Assembly: GCA_021802945.1 (NCBI GenBank) | Contig: JAJZRE010000003.1 | Location: 46,637-110,636, forward strand | Length of the DNA: 64,000 nucleotides | Source: Pseudomonadota bacterium | GTDB taxonomy: Bacteria > Pseudomonadota > Gammaproteobacteria > Burkholderiales > Thiobacillaceae | Direction of reading: 5' to 3' | In this document: positions 48,024-56,387 of the stretch, piece after piece | How the letters are laid out: each line of letters opens with the position of its first letter | Numbering within the stretch: the stretch's first letter is position 1 | The notes under the pieces: model-generated | The model's database searches: none | Seen by the model: only the letters and a program-made list of their open reading frames with translations | What the model was told of the DNA's origin: nothing | Made by a program: the position numbers and the translations under genes

Positions 48024-48079
48024 CGTGGTTGTAAGGCGCTGAAGCACCAACAACCACGCTCTGGCACAATCGGTGCTTC
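48024..48079 (+). promoter_or_regulatory. Nested inverted repeats and a -24/-12-like element before ntrB
   Basis: CGTGGTTGT (48024-48032) pairs with ACAACCACG (48050-48058), and GAAGCACC (48041-48048) with GGTGCTTC (48072-48079), in interleaved fashion. TGGCAC (48062-48067) with GTGC (48073-48076) has sigma-54 spacing but would place the start only two bases before the ATG, so the promoter reading is weak. The rest of the 262-bp gap (47828-48089) shows no gene. Confidence 0.3.
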
Positions 48080-48089
48080 ACCTGAGGGC

Positions 48090-49145
48090 ATGAGCATGCC
48101 GTCGTTCTCACCCGCCGAGTTCTCCGGACTGGATTGCCTCTCCACCGGCGCCATGATGCTGGGCGAGCGTGGCCGGGTTCTGTATGTTAACCCGGCGGCC
48201 GAAACGCTGCTCGGGATATCCGGTGTGCTGCTGGTCGGAGAGGATGCAGGGGCGCTGTTCGAGCGCAGCCCCGAGTTGCTGGCCGCCATCCAGACTGCGC
48301 GCACCCAGCAGGAAACCGTCATCGAATACGAGCTGGACGTGACGGTAAGCGGCCACCCGCCGATCCGGATCGGCTGCAGCGTCTCGCCGCTGGAAAAACC
48401 GCCGCACGCGGTGCTGATCGAGATGCGTGCGATCGACCCGCACCTGCGCATCGCCCGCCTGGAGCAGGCGCGTCTGCAACAGGAGGCCAACCGTGAACTG
48501 CTGCGCAACCTGGCGCATGAAATCAAGAATCCGCTCGGCGGCATCCGTGGCGCGGCCCAATTGCTGGAACACGAGTTGCCGCGCGAATCCTTGCGCGAAT
48601 ATACCCAGGTCATCATCAAGGAATCCGACCGGCTGCAATCGCTGATGGAGCGCCTGCTCACGCCGCACCGCATGCCCCGTTTTGGTGCGGTGAATATTCA
48701 CGAAGTGCTGGAGCGCGTCCGCAGCCTCATCCTGGCCGAGACGCCGAGCATGTCGCTGCGGCGCGACTACGACGTCAGCCTGCCGGAAATCCGCGCCGAC
48801 GCCGAGCAACTGATCCAGGCCACGCTCAATATCGCGCGCAATGCCGTGCAAGCCATGCACGGCCAGGGCGAGATCATTTTCAGGACCCGGGTGGCGCGGC
48901 AGATCACGCTCGAGAGCCGGCGCTACCAGCTCGGCATGCGCGTCGAGATCATCGACAACGGCCCGGGCATCCCCGACGAGATCCGCGAGCAGATCTTCTT
49001 TCCGCTGGTGTCGGGGCGCGAAGGCGGCAGCGGGCTCGGGCTCGCAGTCGCGCAGACGCTCATCGCGCAAAACCATGGCACCATCGACTGCGAAAGCCGC
49101 CCGGGCCATACCGTGTTTTCTATTTTTCTTCCGCTTCCAAGCTGA
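48090..49145 (+). CDS. ntrB: Nitrogen regulation sensor kinase NtrB (GlnL)
   Basis: A 351-residue cytoplasmic histidine kinase. An N-terminal PAS domain (about residues 10-125) is followed by HisKA with His143 in NLAHEIKNPLGGIRG, and HATPase motifs NIARNAVQAM, IDNGPGIP and GGSGLGLAVAQTLI. NtrB phosphorylates NtrC when PII signals nitrogen limitation. Gene order glnA, DUF4124, ntrB, ntrC is classical. It ends five bases before ntrC. Confidence 0.95.
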   Translation: MSMPSFSPAEFSGLDCLSTGAMMLGERGRVLYVNPAAETLLGISGVLLVGEDAGALFERSPELLAAIQTARTQQETVIEYELDVTVSGHPPIRIGCSVSPLEKPPHAVLIEMRAIDPHLRIARLEQARLQQEANRELLRNLAHEIKNPLGGIRGAAQLLEHELPRESLREYTQVIIKESDRLQSLMERLLTPHRMPRFGAVNIHEVLERVRSLILAETPSMSLRRDYDVSLPEIRADAEQLIQATLNIARNAVQAMHGQGEIIFRTRVARQITLESRRYQLGMRVEIIDNGPGIPDEIREQIFFPLVSGREGGSGLGLAVAQTLIAQNHGTIDCESRPGHTVFSIFLPLPS

Positions 49146-49150
49146 ACGCC

Positions 49151-50569
49151 ATGCCGAAACCAAGCTGTGTCTGGATCATCGACGACGACCGCTCCATCCG
49201 TTGGGTGCTGGAGAAGGCCCTGTTGCGGGAAGACATTCCGTGCATGACGTTCAGCGCGGCCAGCGATGCGCTGCGCGAACTGGAGCGCAGCCAGCCTGCC
49301 GCCGTCCTGTCCGACATCCGCATGCCGGGCGTGTCCGGGCTGGAATTGCTGCAGGCGCTGAAAGAGCGGCTGCCCAAGGTGCCGGTCATCATCATGACCG
49401 CGTATTCCGATCTCGACAGCGCGGTGGCGGCGTTCCAGGGGGGCGCGTTCGAATATCTGCCGAAGCCCTTCGACGTCGACCAGGCGCTCGAACTGGTACG
49501 CCGCGCGCTCGCGGAAAACGCCAGCCGCGACGTGCCGGCCAGCAGCGACGCCCCGGTGCCGGAAATCCTCGGCCAGGCGCCCGCCATGCAGGAAGTCTTT
49601 CGCGCCATCGGGCGGCTGGCGCAGTCGCACGCCACCGTGCTGATCACCGGCGAGTCGGGCAGCGGCAAGGAACTGGTGGCACGTGCCCTGCATCGCCACA
49701 GCCCGCGTGCCGGCGGGCCGTTCATTGCGCTGAATACCGCAGCGATCCCCCGGGATCTGCTGGAGTCGGAGCTGTTCGGCCACGAGCGCGGTGCGTTTAC
49801 CGGTGCGGCGGCCCAGCGGCGCGGCCGCTTCGAGCAGGCCGACGGCGGCACGCTGTTTCTGGACGAGATCGGCGACATGCCGGCCGAACTGCAGACCCGC
49901 CTGCTGCGCGTGCTGGCCGACGGCCAGTTTTACCGGGTCGGCGGACATACGCCGATCAAGGTCAACGTGCGGGTGATCGCCGCCACCCACCAGGACCTGG
50001 AAGTGCGGGTGCGCGAGGGCCTGTTCCGCGAAGACCTGTTCCACCGCCTCAACGTCATCCGCCTGCGCCTGCCGGCGCTGCGCGAGCGGCGCGAGGACAT
50101 CCCGCTGCTGGTGCGTCATTTCATGCAGAAAAGCGCGCGCGAACTGGGGATGGAGGCGAAGGGCGTATCGGATGCGGCGATGAAGACGCTGGTCAACCTG
50201 CCGTGGAGCGGCAACGTGCGCCAGCTTGAAAATGTCAGCCATTACCTGACCGTGATGGCGCCCGGTCAGGTGGTCGAGGTGGGTGATCTGCCATCCGACC
50301 TGATGCAGGGAACGGCCGAGCAAACCGGCGGCGACTGGTTGCAGGGACTGGCTGCCGAGGCCAGCGCGCGGCTGGCGCGCGGCGAGGCGGCGATTCTGGA
50401 CGATCTCACCCAGGCGTACGAAAAAACGCTGATCGAGGTGGCGCTGCGCCACACAGGCGGACGCCGGATCGAGGCCGCGCACCTGCTCGGCTGGGGGCGC
50501 AATACCCTGACGCGGAAGATTCATGAACTGGGGATGGATGCGGAATCCGAGGGGGACGAATCCAGATAG
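49151..50569 (+). CDS. ntrC: Nitrogen regulation response regulator NtrC (GlnG)
   Basis: A 472-residue sigma-54 activator. Receiver phospho-site Asp55 (VLSDIRMPG), Walker A GESGSGKE, GAFTGA loop, Walker B GGTLFLDEIGD, and a C-terminal Fis-type HTH (GGRRIEAAHLLGWGRNTLTRKI) are present. It activates glnA and other nitrogen genes. The receiver-AAA-HTH layout and length are standard. A terminator follows at 50601. Confidence 0.97.
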   Translation: MPKPSCVWIIDDDRSIRWVLEKALLREDIPCMTFSAASDALRELERSQPAAVLSDIRMPGVSGLELLQALKERLPKVPVIIMTAYSDLDSAVAAFQGGAFEYLPKPFDVDQALELVRRALAENASRDVPASSDAPVPEILGQAPAMQEVFRAIGRLAQSHATVLITGESGSGKELVARALHRHSPRAGGPFIALNTAAIPRDLLESELFGHERGAFTGAAAQRRGRFEQADGGTLFLDEIGDMPAELQTRLLRVLADGQFYRVGGHTPIKVNVRVIAATHQDLEVRVREGLFREDLFHRLNVIRLRLPALRERREDIPLLVRHFMQKSARELGMEAKGVSDAAMKTLVNLPWSGNVRQLENVSHYLTVMAPGQVVEVGDLPSDLMQGTAEQTGGDWLQGLAAEASARLARGEAAILDDLTQAYEKTLIEVALRHTGGRRIEAAHLLGWGRNTLTRKIHELGMDAESEGDESR

Positions 50570-50600
50570 TCGTCCGCGTGAAGGGCGGAATTCGCACAAC

Positions 50601-50628
50601 AAAAAAGCCGACTCAGGTCGGCTTTTTT
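50601..50628. terminator. Bidirectional terminator between ntrC and grxD
   Basis: AAAAAAGCCGAC and GTCGGCTTTTTT flank a 4-nt loop; the A-run and T-run make it functional in both directions, ending ntrC on the plus strand and grxD on the minus strand. Confidence 0.92.
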
Positions 50629-50645
50629 GCGTGGGTGGCGGCAGG

Positions 50646-50966
50646 TCAGGCGGCCTGCGCTTCTTCCAGCAACTTCTGGATTTCACCCTTCTGGTACATC
50701 TCGATCATGATGTCGGAGCCGCCGATCAGCTCGCCCTTCACATACAGCTGCGGGAACGTCGGCCAGTTGGCGTAGTACTTCAGGTTCTCGAAGATTTCCG
50801 GATCGGCCAGCACGTTGACCGCCAGGAAATCCTTCACGCCGCAGGCCTGCAGCACTTGCGCCGCGCGCGACGAAAAGCCGCACTGCGGAAACTGGGGCGT
50901 GCCCTTCATGTACAGCACGACGGTGTTGTTGGTGACTTGGTCGCGGATGCGGTCGAGAGGGGTCAT
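50646..50966 (-). CDS. grxD: Monothiol glutaredoxin GrxD (Grx4 family)
   Basis: A 106-residue protein with the CGFS active site (GTPQFPQCGFSSRAAQVL, Cys29), the glutathione-binding region NWPTFPQLYV and GGSDIMIEMYQKGEIQKLL. Such proteins carry or deliver [2Fe-2S] clusters. It uses the terminator shared with ntrC. Confidence 0.95.
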   Translation of the reverse strand: MTPLDRIRDQVTNNTVVLYMKGTPQFPQCGFSSRAAQVLQACGVKDFLAVNVLADPEIFENLKYYANWPTFPQLYVKGELIGGSDIMIEMYQKGEIQKLLEEAQAA

Positions 50967-51290
50967 GGCAGGCTCCTGGACAATACTTGACTGGAATACT
51001 CGGAAATTATACGCATGCCGGGACGGTCGTCAAGCCGGTGCCGGGCCGTGCTGATGCAGGCGGATGGCCGCCTCATGGATCAGGTGCGGGACCCGCGGGC
51101 GTGGCGGCATGCGCAGCCACAGTGGGCGTGCAGGAAAGCGAGTGGAATCATCCGCGCAGCGCGCATGCTCGGGCGTTGGGCACCGGACGACGATGCGTTC
51201 CTCTGGTCGGGAGCTGACCCGATTGGGCGCGGCGGTGGCGCGGGCGGCCGGAAAGAACCAGGCAACGTGGTACCGAGGTATTGCCCCGGG
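50967..51290. other. Intergenic region without a recognised gene
   Basis: No gene can be supported here. The upper part (50967-51014) holds the likely grxD promoter region. A 102-codon plus-strand frame at 51015-51323 lacks a clear ribosome site, has low-complexity Arg/Gly/Ala composition and overlaps the hairpin of the next gene, so it was not called. Confidence 0.5.
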
Positions 51291-51319
51291 CTGACCGGGT
51301 CCGCGCGGGGGCCGGTCAG
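51291..51319 (-). terminator. Hairpin downstream of the secreted Cys-rich protein gene
   Basis: CTGACCGG (51291-51298) and CCGGTCAG (51312-51319) form a perfect 8-bp stem past the 211-residue gene's stop. A T-run is missing, so strength is unclear. Confidence 0.4.
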
Positions 51320-51335
51320 TTGATCAGGCGTTCCC

Positions 51336-51971
51336 TCATGGCATACCCGCGGGGCACTGGTCCGAGGTGCCGTACAGGCTCTCGAAATAGTTCTTGACGT
51401 CGTCCATGCCCCACGCGGTGGTCCCGGTAATGCCGGGGAACACGGTCGACAGGGTGATGGTCCCGCCGTTGCAGGTTGCATTGAAAAGCGCTTGAACTTG
51501 ACTCGGTGTCAAAGGGTAGTCCGGGGCGAATGCAAGTGAATTCAGCAGGGAGGCGATCGCCGCGCGGGCAAAGGCGATGTTGCCGCCGCCTTGCGCTTGC
51601 AGCCCTTGCAGCAGGGTCTTGGAATTGAAACCACTCGGATAGCTCGTAAAAGCCGTGGTGAAAGGGGTCGTGGGTGTGTAGGGGCTGGGCCATCTGTTGT
51701 TGCTGTACAGGGGGTCCGAGCCGCAGACATGTGGGGATTTCCAGCATCCCGGTGATACGCCCAGCGAACTGCAGGAGACCGGCTGACCATGGGAGGACGT
51801 ATTGCCGGAAAGTTTGCCGGAGACGGTGCAGTTATACGGCGTCGCTGCCAACGCATTCCTGCTTGCCAGCGTGGCCAGTACCACCGGGGCGGCAAGACCC
51901 GCCTGGGTGAGCCTGCGACGGGCTGGGTCGGCCGGCGGCTGGTTGGGTTGTTTTTCTTGTTGCGTGTCCAT
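51336..51971 (-). CDS. Secreted Cys-rich protein beside the HPr-rel-A cluster
   Basis: A 211-residue protein with a Tat-like export signal (ARRRLTQAGLAAPVVLATLASRNALA) and five Cys in the mature part, including CTVSGKLSGN, SCSSLGVSPGCWKSPHVCGS and CPAGMP near the end. SPGCWKSPH resembles the GxWKxH-type motifs of extracellular surface proteins. No membrane anchor or known sorting signal follows. The gene has its own sigma-54-like promoter (52016-52030) and a 33-nt leader with a GAGGAAC ribosome site. Its neighbours make it a candidate client of the HPr-rel-A genes, but this is not shown. Confidence 0.7.
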   Translation of the reverse strand: MDTQQEKQPNQPPADPARRRLTQAGLAAPVVLATLASRNALAATPYNCTVSGKLSGNTSSHGQPVSCSSLGVSPGCWKSPHVCGSDPLYSNNRWPSPYTPTTPFTTAFTSYPSGFNSKTLLQGLQAQGGGNIAFARAAIASLLNSLAFAPDYPLTPSQVQALFNATCNGGTITLSTVFPGITGTTAWGMDDVKNYFESLYGTSDQCPAGMP

Positions 51972-52015
51972 AGGAGTTCCTCAGGATGCGTTTTGCGATA
52001 GTCATTGAATTTTAA

Positions 52016-52030
52016 GCAATAAATGCACCA
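52016..52030 (-). promoter_or_regulatory. Sigma-54-like promoter of the secreted protein gene
   Basis: Read on the minus strand, TGGTGC (52030-52025), five bases, TTGC (52019-52016) places GG and GC 10 bases apart. Start would be about 52004, 33 bases before the ATG. The -24 differs from TGGCAC at two positions. Confidence 0.55.
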
Positions 52031-52089
52031 AGAGCGGCACGGCGCGCCAATCCTAGGGCGGGGGGCCGGTGATCCGCGTTTTTCCGGCG

Positions 52090-52112
52090 AAGTGTAAATT
52101 TTTCCGACACTT
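52090..52112 (-). promoter_or_regulatory. Palindrome upstream of the sigma-54-like promoter
   Basis: AAGTGT (52090-52095) and ACACTT (52107-52112) are separated by 11 bases of AT-rich sequence. The centre is about 70 bases upstream of the -24 element on the minus strand, the right place for an enhancer-binding activator site. Confidence 0.45.
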
Positions 52113-52125
52113 GTCAGGCAGGGTA

Positions 52126-53205
52126 TCAGCCTGCCGCCCTGGCGGCGTTGTCCCGCTTCATGGCCTTGTACAGCAAGTGGGGAATGAGCAGATGGGCGGG
52201 CATCCTCAGCCAGTGGCTGCGCACGAAGAGCGCGAAGTCCGCGAGGGGCGCGAAGGGCAAGCGGCAGTTCGAGTGGAAACCGGAGAGGGCGCGGGTCAAC
52301 AGGTCATGGATGACGCGGTCGCCGTAACGCTGCGCGCCCCGCAGGTCGAGGGCGGGCGCGTCCAGGCCGAACACCCGCTGCAACTGGACGAGGGCGAGAT
52401 ACAGCGGGCGTTCCAGCGAGAGTTCCTGCGCGCGCTTCGCCAGGCTCGGCCAGAAATCGTCATCCCGGCCGGCGCCCGCCGCGAGCAGGGCGTACAGGTC
52501 GGAGAGATCCCGCAGGCCATGGGCCCATTCTCCTTCATGCATGAGATGGGTGGCGGAATGCAGGATCAGGTCCGGCTCGGAAGGGGCATGGAGACACGCC
52601 ATGCCGGGAAGGGGCCGCGCGTTGGCCAGGATCCGGTCCGGTCGGGTCTGGATGCGGGCGGTTTCCGGCAGCAGGTTGTGGTGCACGTCCAGAACCGTGC
52701 CGCGCCGGATGTGCTGCATCGGGGGAATCTCGTGCATCCATTGCCGGTAGTAGCGCTGGTCGTAGGCATCGTGATGGCTGCTGACCCAGCCGGCCAGCAT
52801 GAGCGCGGCCTCGGTTTCACCAATCGCCCGCTTCGGCACCAGAATGTCGATGTCTGTCATCAGGCGCCCGGCCGCGGCGGGAGAGCCGGTGGCCACGTAG
52901 GCGGCACCCTTCAGCACCAGTACCGGAATCCCGAGCCCGGCCAGGGCGGCGTCCAGCTTGCCCAGTTCGTATCGAACCGCCACTGCCTGGCGTTCCGGGA
53001 AGGCCAGCCCCGCCTCCAGGGCGTACCAGACCGGCCTGGGCAGCCCCGCCGCCAGGTCGTGCTGCACGGCCACGGCGCCCAGGCGCCCCAGCAGGCCCGC
53101 CGCCCGTGCCTGGGGAATGAGGCGATCCCATTGCGCCGGCGTGAAGGTCGCCATGGCGCGGGGCATCTTCAGGGCCAGGATGAGATCGCCGCAGGCGGGC
53201 GTCAT
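52126..53205 (-). CDS. Nucleotidyltransferase of the HPr-rel-A cluster (PF14907-like)
   Basis: A 359-residue protein with the minimal nucleotidyltransferase pattern: VLVLKGAAYVATG (about residues 95-107) and catalytic Asp pair in RLMTDIDILVPK (D118, D120). Later conserved blocks are LDVHHNLLPE and LHSATHLMHEGEW. PF14907-like transferases accompany HprK-related kinase genes in HPr-rel-A systems. It overlaps the kinase gene by four bases. Its acceptor and nucleotide are unknown. Confidence 0.8.
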   Translation of the reverse strand: MTPACGDLILALKMPRAMATFTPAQWDRLIPQARAAGLLGRLGAVAVQHDLAAGLPRPVWYALEAGLAFPERQAVAVRYELGKLDAALAGLGIPVLVLKGAAYVATGSPAAAGRLMTDIDILVPKRAIGETEAALMLAGWVSSHHDAYDQRYYRQWMHEIPPMQHIRRGTVLDVHHNLLPETARIQTRPDRILANARPLPGMACLHAPSEPDLILHSATHLMHEGEWAHGLRDLSDLYALLAAGAGRDDDFWPSLAKRAQELSLERPLYLALVQLQRVFGLDAPALDLRGAQRYGDRVIHDLLTRALSGFHSNCRLPFAPLADFALFVRSHWLRMPAHLLIPHLLYKAMKRDNAARAAG

Positions 53206-54101
53206 GCCACCAGGCTCTCAAAGAATTCCAGCGCGTCCGGCAGCCGGGAGTATTCGAAGTTGCGGCAATCGCAGCGGTCCAGCAGCTGGGCCGTCAGGGC
53301 GAAGCCCAGTTCGCCGAGCAGGCTGTAGTTGAAGGCATGGCTGGCGGCATGGATGAAGGCGTCGGCCTTGGCGTGCGGGCTGGAATGCGCGTCGGAACCG
53401 GCGCGCCACCGTGGAAACACGATATGCCGGGGCATGGCCTTCTCGGCCATGCGCGTCACACTGTTCCGAGGCGGCTTGAGGTGCGCCACCGTGCCTTTGT
53501 GGGTGTCCAGGGCGGCCTCCCCGATGACGGCATGGGGCGCAAAGGCGCGTACCACGTCGATGCTGGCATTCTTCAGGCTGACCGGCCGTGCCAGGGGCAC
53601 AACCATGCCGTCGTCCCGGTCGATGAGGGTGATTTCGTCGGACAGCAGGCGCCAGCCGGACAGGGCCAGCAGGGCCGTCAGGGTGCTTTTCCCCGCCCCC
53701 GGATCGCCCGGCAGGATCACCGCCTGGCCGTTCTTCTCAAGCACTGCCGCGTGCAACATGAGGTAGTGGTGGGCGTGGCCTGCAATGCACCAGTTCATGC
53801 CCCATTCCAGTTGCGCGAAATCGTGGTCGGCTGGCAATGGCTTGAACGGCGAGAAGTCGTCCATCCAGAAGAATATCTGGGGGCGCAGCCAGCGCCGCAT
53901 GCCTGTGGGGGGGGCCAGGCGTATGTGGTAGTCGTGGTAATCAAATGTGCCGATCTCAAAGTCGGCGTAGAGGGTGTGCAGGCCTTGCGCCACACGTTTC
54001 TGCCGGCTGGTGAGATGGAACCGGAACGGGCCGGTGACCAGGCCCAGTCCCCGGGCCAGACGCGATTCCAGTTGAGGAAGCGAAAGCTCAGCCAGTCGCA
54101 T
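53202..54101 (-). CDS. HprK-related kinase A
   Basis: A 299-residue protein with a P-loop near the middle (VILPGDPGAGKSTLTALLALSGWRLLSDEITLID, loop at residues 132-140), resembling the C-terminal kinase domain of HPr kinase. The N terminus differs from true HprK, and no HPr is encoded nearby. The family (HPr-rel-A) occurs with a PqqD-like protein and a nucleotidyltransferase, as here. The physiological target is unknown. It overlaps the PqqD-like gene by 14 bases. Confidence 0.82.
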   Translation of the reverse strand: MRLAELSLPQLESRLARGLGLVTGPFRFHLTSRQKRVAQGLHTLYADFEIGTFDYHDYHIRLAPPTGMRRWLRPQIFFWMDDFSPFKPLPADHDFAQLEWGMNWCIAGHAHHYLMLHAAVLEKNGQAVILPGDPGAGKSTLTALLALSGWRLLSDEITLIDRDDGMVVPLARPVSLKNASIDVVRAFAPHAVIGEAALDTHKGTVAHLKPPRNSVTRMAEKAMPRHIVFPRWRAGSDAHSSPHAKADAFIHAASHAFNYSLLGELGFALTAQLLDRCDCRNFEYSRLPDALEFFESLVA

Positions 54102-54393
54102 CGCCGGGCCCTGTTTTGAGGGGTTCGATGAAATCCAGTTGGGACAGGCTGGTGAACACCTGGTCCAGGGTGGCTTCCGGGGCTGCGTCGCCCTGCACCA
54201 GCAGCCATTGCATCAGCGCGGCGGTGTCAACCGGGCCGGCCAGGGCCCGTTCCATGATCATGCCGGCCAGTTCCGACAGGCGATGGGTGTCGCCGGTGGC
54301 GCCATGATAGAAAACATACTCGCTTTCATCGGGCCACCGGCGCCAGGACAGCTTGGCGCAGGGTGGGACGCGCCAGTGGGTGGGAGTGGTCAT
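54088..54393 (-). CDS. PqqD-like protein of the HPr-rel-A system
   Basis: A 101-residue protein beginning MTTPTHWRVPPCAKLSWRRWPDESEYVFYHGATGDTHRLSELAG and continuing with two helices, similar to PqqD, the peptide-binding chaperone of peptide-modification systems. The HPr-rel-A version lacks a partner radical SAM enzyme here. The ATG at 54393 overlaps the stop of prmC (ATGA), so the cluster is read with the release-factor operon. Confidence 0.75.
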   Translation of the reverse strand: MTTPTHWRVPPCAKLSWRRWPDESEYVFYHGATGDTHRLSELAGMIMERALAGPVDTAALMQWLLVQGDAAPEATLDQVFTSLSQLDFIEPLKTGPGDATG

Positions 54394-55301
54394 GGATTCG
54401 CGGGTAGCCAATGCGGATCAATGATAACCGAGGCCTCGCTGGGATGTCGCCCCAGGGTCACCCGTTCATGGCCGGCCAGGTCGCGGAGCGTGCGTGCCTC
54501 GGAAAACCCCCTGGTTTCAAGCAAGGCGCGGCAGGCCGCGCCCTGGTCCCAGCCATGTTCCAGCAGCAGCCATCCCCCCGGTGCGAGGTGAGCGGGCGCG
54601 CCGTCGATGATGACGCGCAGGTCGTGAAGTCCATCGTTGCCTGAAGCGAGGGCCTGACGCGGCTCGAAGCGCAGATCGCCGATGTCGAGGTGCGGGTCGG
54701 CCGCGGCGATATAGGGCGGATTGGAGACGATCATGTCGAATTTCTTCACGCCCAACGTTGAATACCAGTTTCCGGCGACGCACTGCACATTGTCGGCCCC
54801 CAGCCGACGCGCATTGGCCTGCGCGACCGCCAGCGCGTCCGCGGAGGCCTCCACCGCCACCACGTCCGCCATGGGACGCGCCCGTGCCAGGGCAATGGCG
54901 ACAGCGCCGCTGCCGGTGCCAAGATCGAGGACGCGCCATGCGATGTTCCCGGGCAAGCGCTGCAGCGCGGCTTCGACCAGCAATTCCGTATCCGGGCGCG
55001 GGATCAGCACTGCTGGCGTGACCGCGAAATTCAGGCCGAAGAATTCCCGTTCGCCGAGGACATAGGCGACAGGTTCGCCGGCCGCGCGGCGAGCGATCAA
55101 GGATTCGATGGCGCGCTGTTGTGACGGGGGGGGCGGATCGGTGTCATGCGCGATCAGCCATGCGTGATCGACGCCGAGGGCGTGCGCGATCAGCACGCGC
55201 GCTTCCAGCCTCGCTTCGCGCTTGGGCAGCCCGAGGGCGGCAGCGAGGCGGGCGGTGGCGTCATCGATCAGCCTGGCGACAGTGGCCGCGTCAGCCCCCA
55301 C
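54390..55301 (-). CDS. prmC: Release factor glutamine methyltransferase PrmC
   Basis: A 303-residue SAM-dependent methyltransferase that methylates the GGQ Gln of release factors. The substrate-binding NPPY motif (VSNPPYIAAADPHL), the SAM site VLDLGTGSGAVAIALA and the N-terminal helical domain are present. It follows prfA by three bases (stop of prfA at 55305) and is followed by the PqqD-like gene. Confidence 0.95.
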   Translation of the reverse strand: MGADAATVARLIDDATARLAAALGLPKREARLEARVLIAHALGVDHAWLIAHDTDPPPPSQQRAIESLIARRAAGEPVAYVLGEREFFGLNFAVTPAVLIPRPDTELLVEAALQRLPGNIAWRVLDLGTGSGAVAIALARARPMADVVAVEASADALAVAQANARRLGADNVQCVAGNWYSTLGVKKFDMIVSNPPYIAAADPHLDIGDLRFEPRQALASGNDGLHDLRVIIDGAPAHLAPGGWLLLEHGWDQGAACRALLETRGFSEARTLRDLAGHERVTLGRHPSEASVIIDPHWLPANP

Positions 55302-55304
55302 GCC

Positions 55305-56387
55305 TCAGCCCTCGCCGGCCAGCGTCGCCAGCAATTCGGCCTGGTGCTCGGCCGCCAGCGCGTCGAGCAGTTCCGTGAGGTCGCCGTCCATCATCGCGTC
55401 GATCTTGTACAGCGTGAGGTTGATGCGGTGATCGGTGACGCGGCCCTGCGGGAAGTTGTAGGTGCGGATGCGGTCGGAGCGGTCGCCGCTGCCGATCAGG
55501 CTCTTGCGGGTGCTCGCCTCGGCGGCGTGCTGGGCCTGGATTTCGCGGTCCTTCAGGCGCGCCGCCAGCACGCTCATGGCCTGCGCCTTGTTCTTGTGCT
55601 GCGAGCGGTCGTCCTGGCATTCGACCACGAGTCCCGTGGGCAGATGGGTGATCCGCACCGCCGAATCGGTCTTGTTGATGTGCTGGCCGCCGGCGCCGGA
55701 GGCGCGGAAGGTGTCGATGCGCAGGTCGGCCGGGTTGAGGTCGACTTCACCGACCTCGTCGGCTTCCGGCATCACCGCCACCGTACAGGCGGAAGTATGG
55801 ATGCGGCCCTGCGATTCGGTTTCCGGCACGCGCTGCACGCGGTGGCCGCCCGATTCGAACTTCAGCCGCGAGTAGGCGCCGTGGCCGACGATGCGGATGA
55901 TGGCTTCCTTGTAGCCGCCGACCTCGCCGGGGTTTTCCGACACGACTTCGACCTTCCAGCCGCAGCGCTCGGCGTAGCGCGTGTACATGCGCAGGAGACT
56001 GCCCGCGAACAGCGCGGACTCGTCGCCGCCGGTGCCGGCGCGGATTTCCAGGAAGATGTTGCGCGCGTCGTTGGGATCCGTCGGCAGCAGCGCGGTCTGC
56101 AGTCCGGCTTCCAGTTGCGCGATGCGGGTGGCGCTATCGGCCAGTTCGGCCTCGGCCAGTTCGCGCATGTCCGGGTCGGCGAGCATTTCCTGCGCGGTTT
56201 TCTGGTCGGCCTCGGCCTGCCGGTACTGGCGATACAGCGCCACCACCGGCGTGAGGTCCGCGTGTTCGCGGGTGAGCTTGCGGTAGCGGTCCATGTCGCC
56301 GGCGATCTCGGGCTGCGATAGCAGCGCATCGAGCTCCTCCAGCCGCTCGTCGGCGCGAGCGAGCTTGTCCAGTAAAGAGGCTTTCAT
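55305..56387 (-). CDS. prfA: Peptide chain release factor 1
   Basis: A 360-residue class I release factor recognising UAA and UAG. The catalytic GGQ loop is [22 protein letters not shown], and [25 protein letters not shown] is typical. hemA-prfA-prmC order is conserved. It overlaps hemA by four bases. Confidence 0.98.
   Translation of the reverse strand: MKASLLDKLARADERLEELDALLSQPEIAGDMDRYRKLTREHADLTPVVALYRQYRQAEADQKTAQEMLADPDMRELAEAELADSATRIAQLEAGLQTALLPTDPNDARNIFLEIRAGTGGDESALFAGSLLRMYTRYAERCGWKVEVVSENPGEVGGYKEAIIRIVGHGAYSRLKFESGGHRVQRVPETESQGRIHTSACTVAVMPEADEVGEVDLNPADLRIDTFRASGAGGQHINKTDSAVRITHLPTGLVVECQDDRSQHKNKAQAMSVLAARLKDREIQAQHAAEASTRKSLIGSGDRSDRIRTYNFPQGRVTDHRINLTLYKIDAMMDGDLTELLDALAAEHQAELLATLAGEG

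Noticed and set aside
48062..48076. A sigma-54 promoter for ntrB
   Set aside because: Spacing is right but transcription would start at the ATG itself, and the -12 is weak, so it is listed only as a low-confidence element.
51015..51323. A 102-codon plus-strand gene
   Set aside because: No clear ribosome site, low-complexity composition and overlap with a hairpin; no support as a gene.
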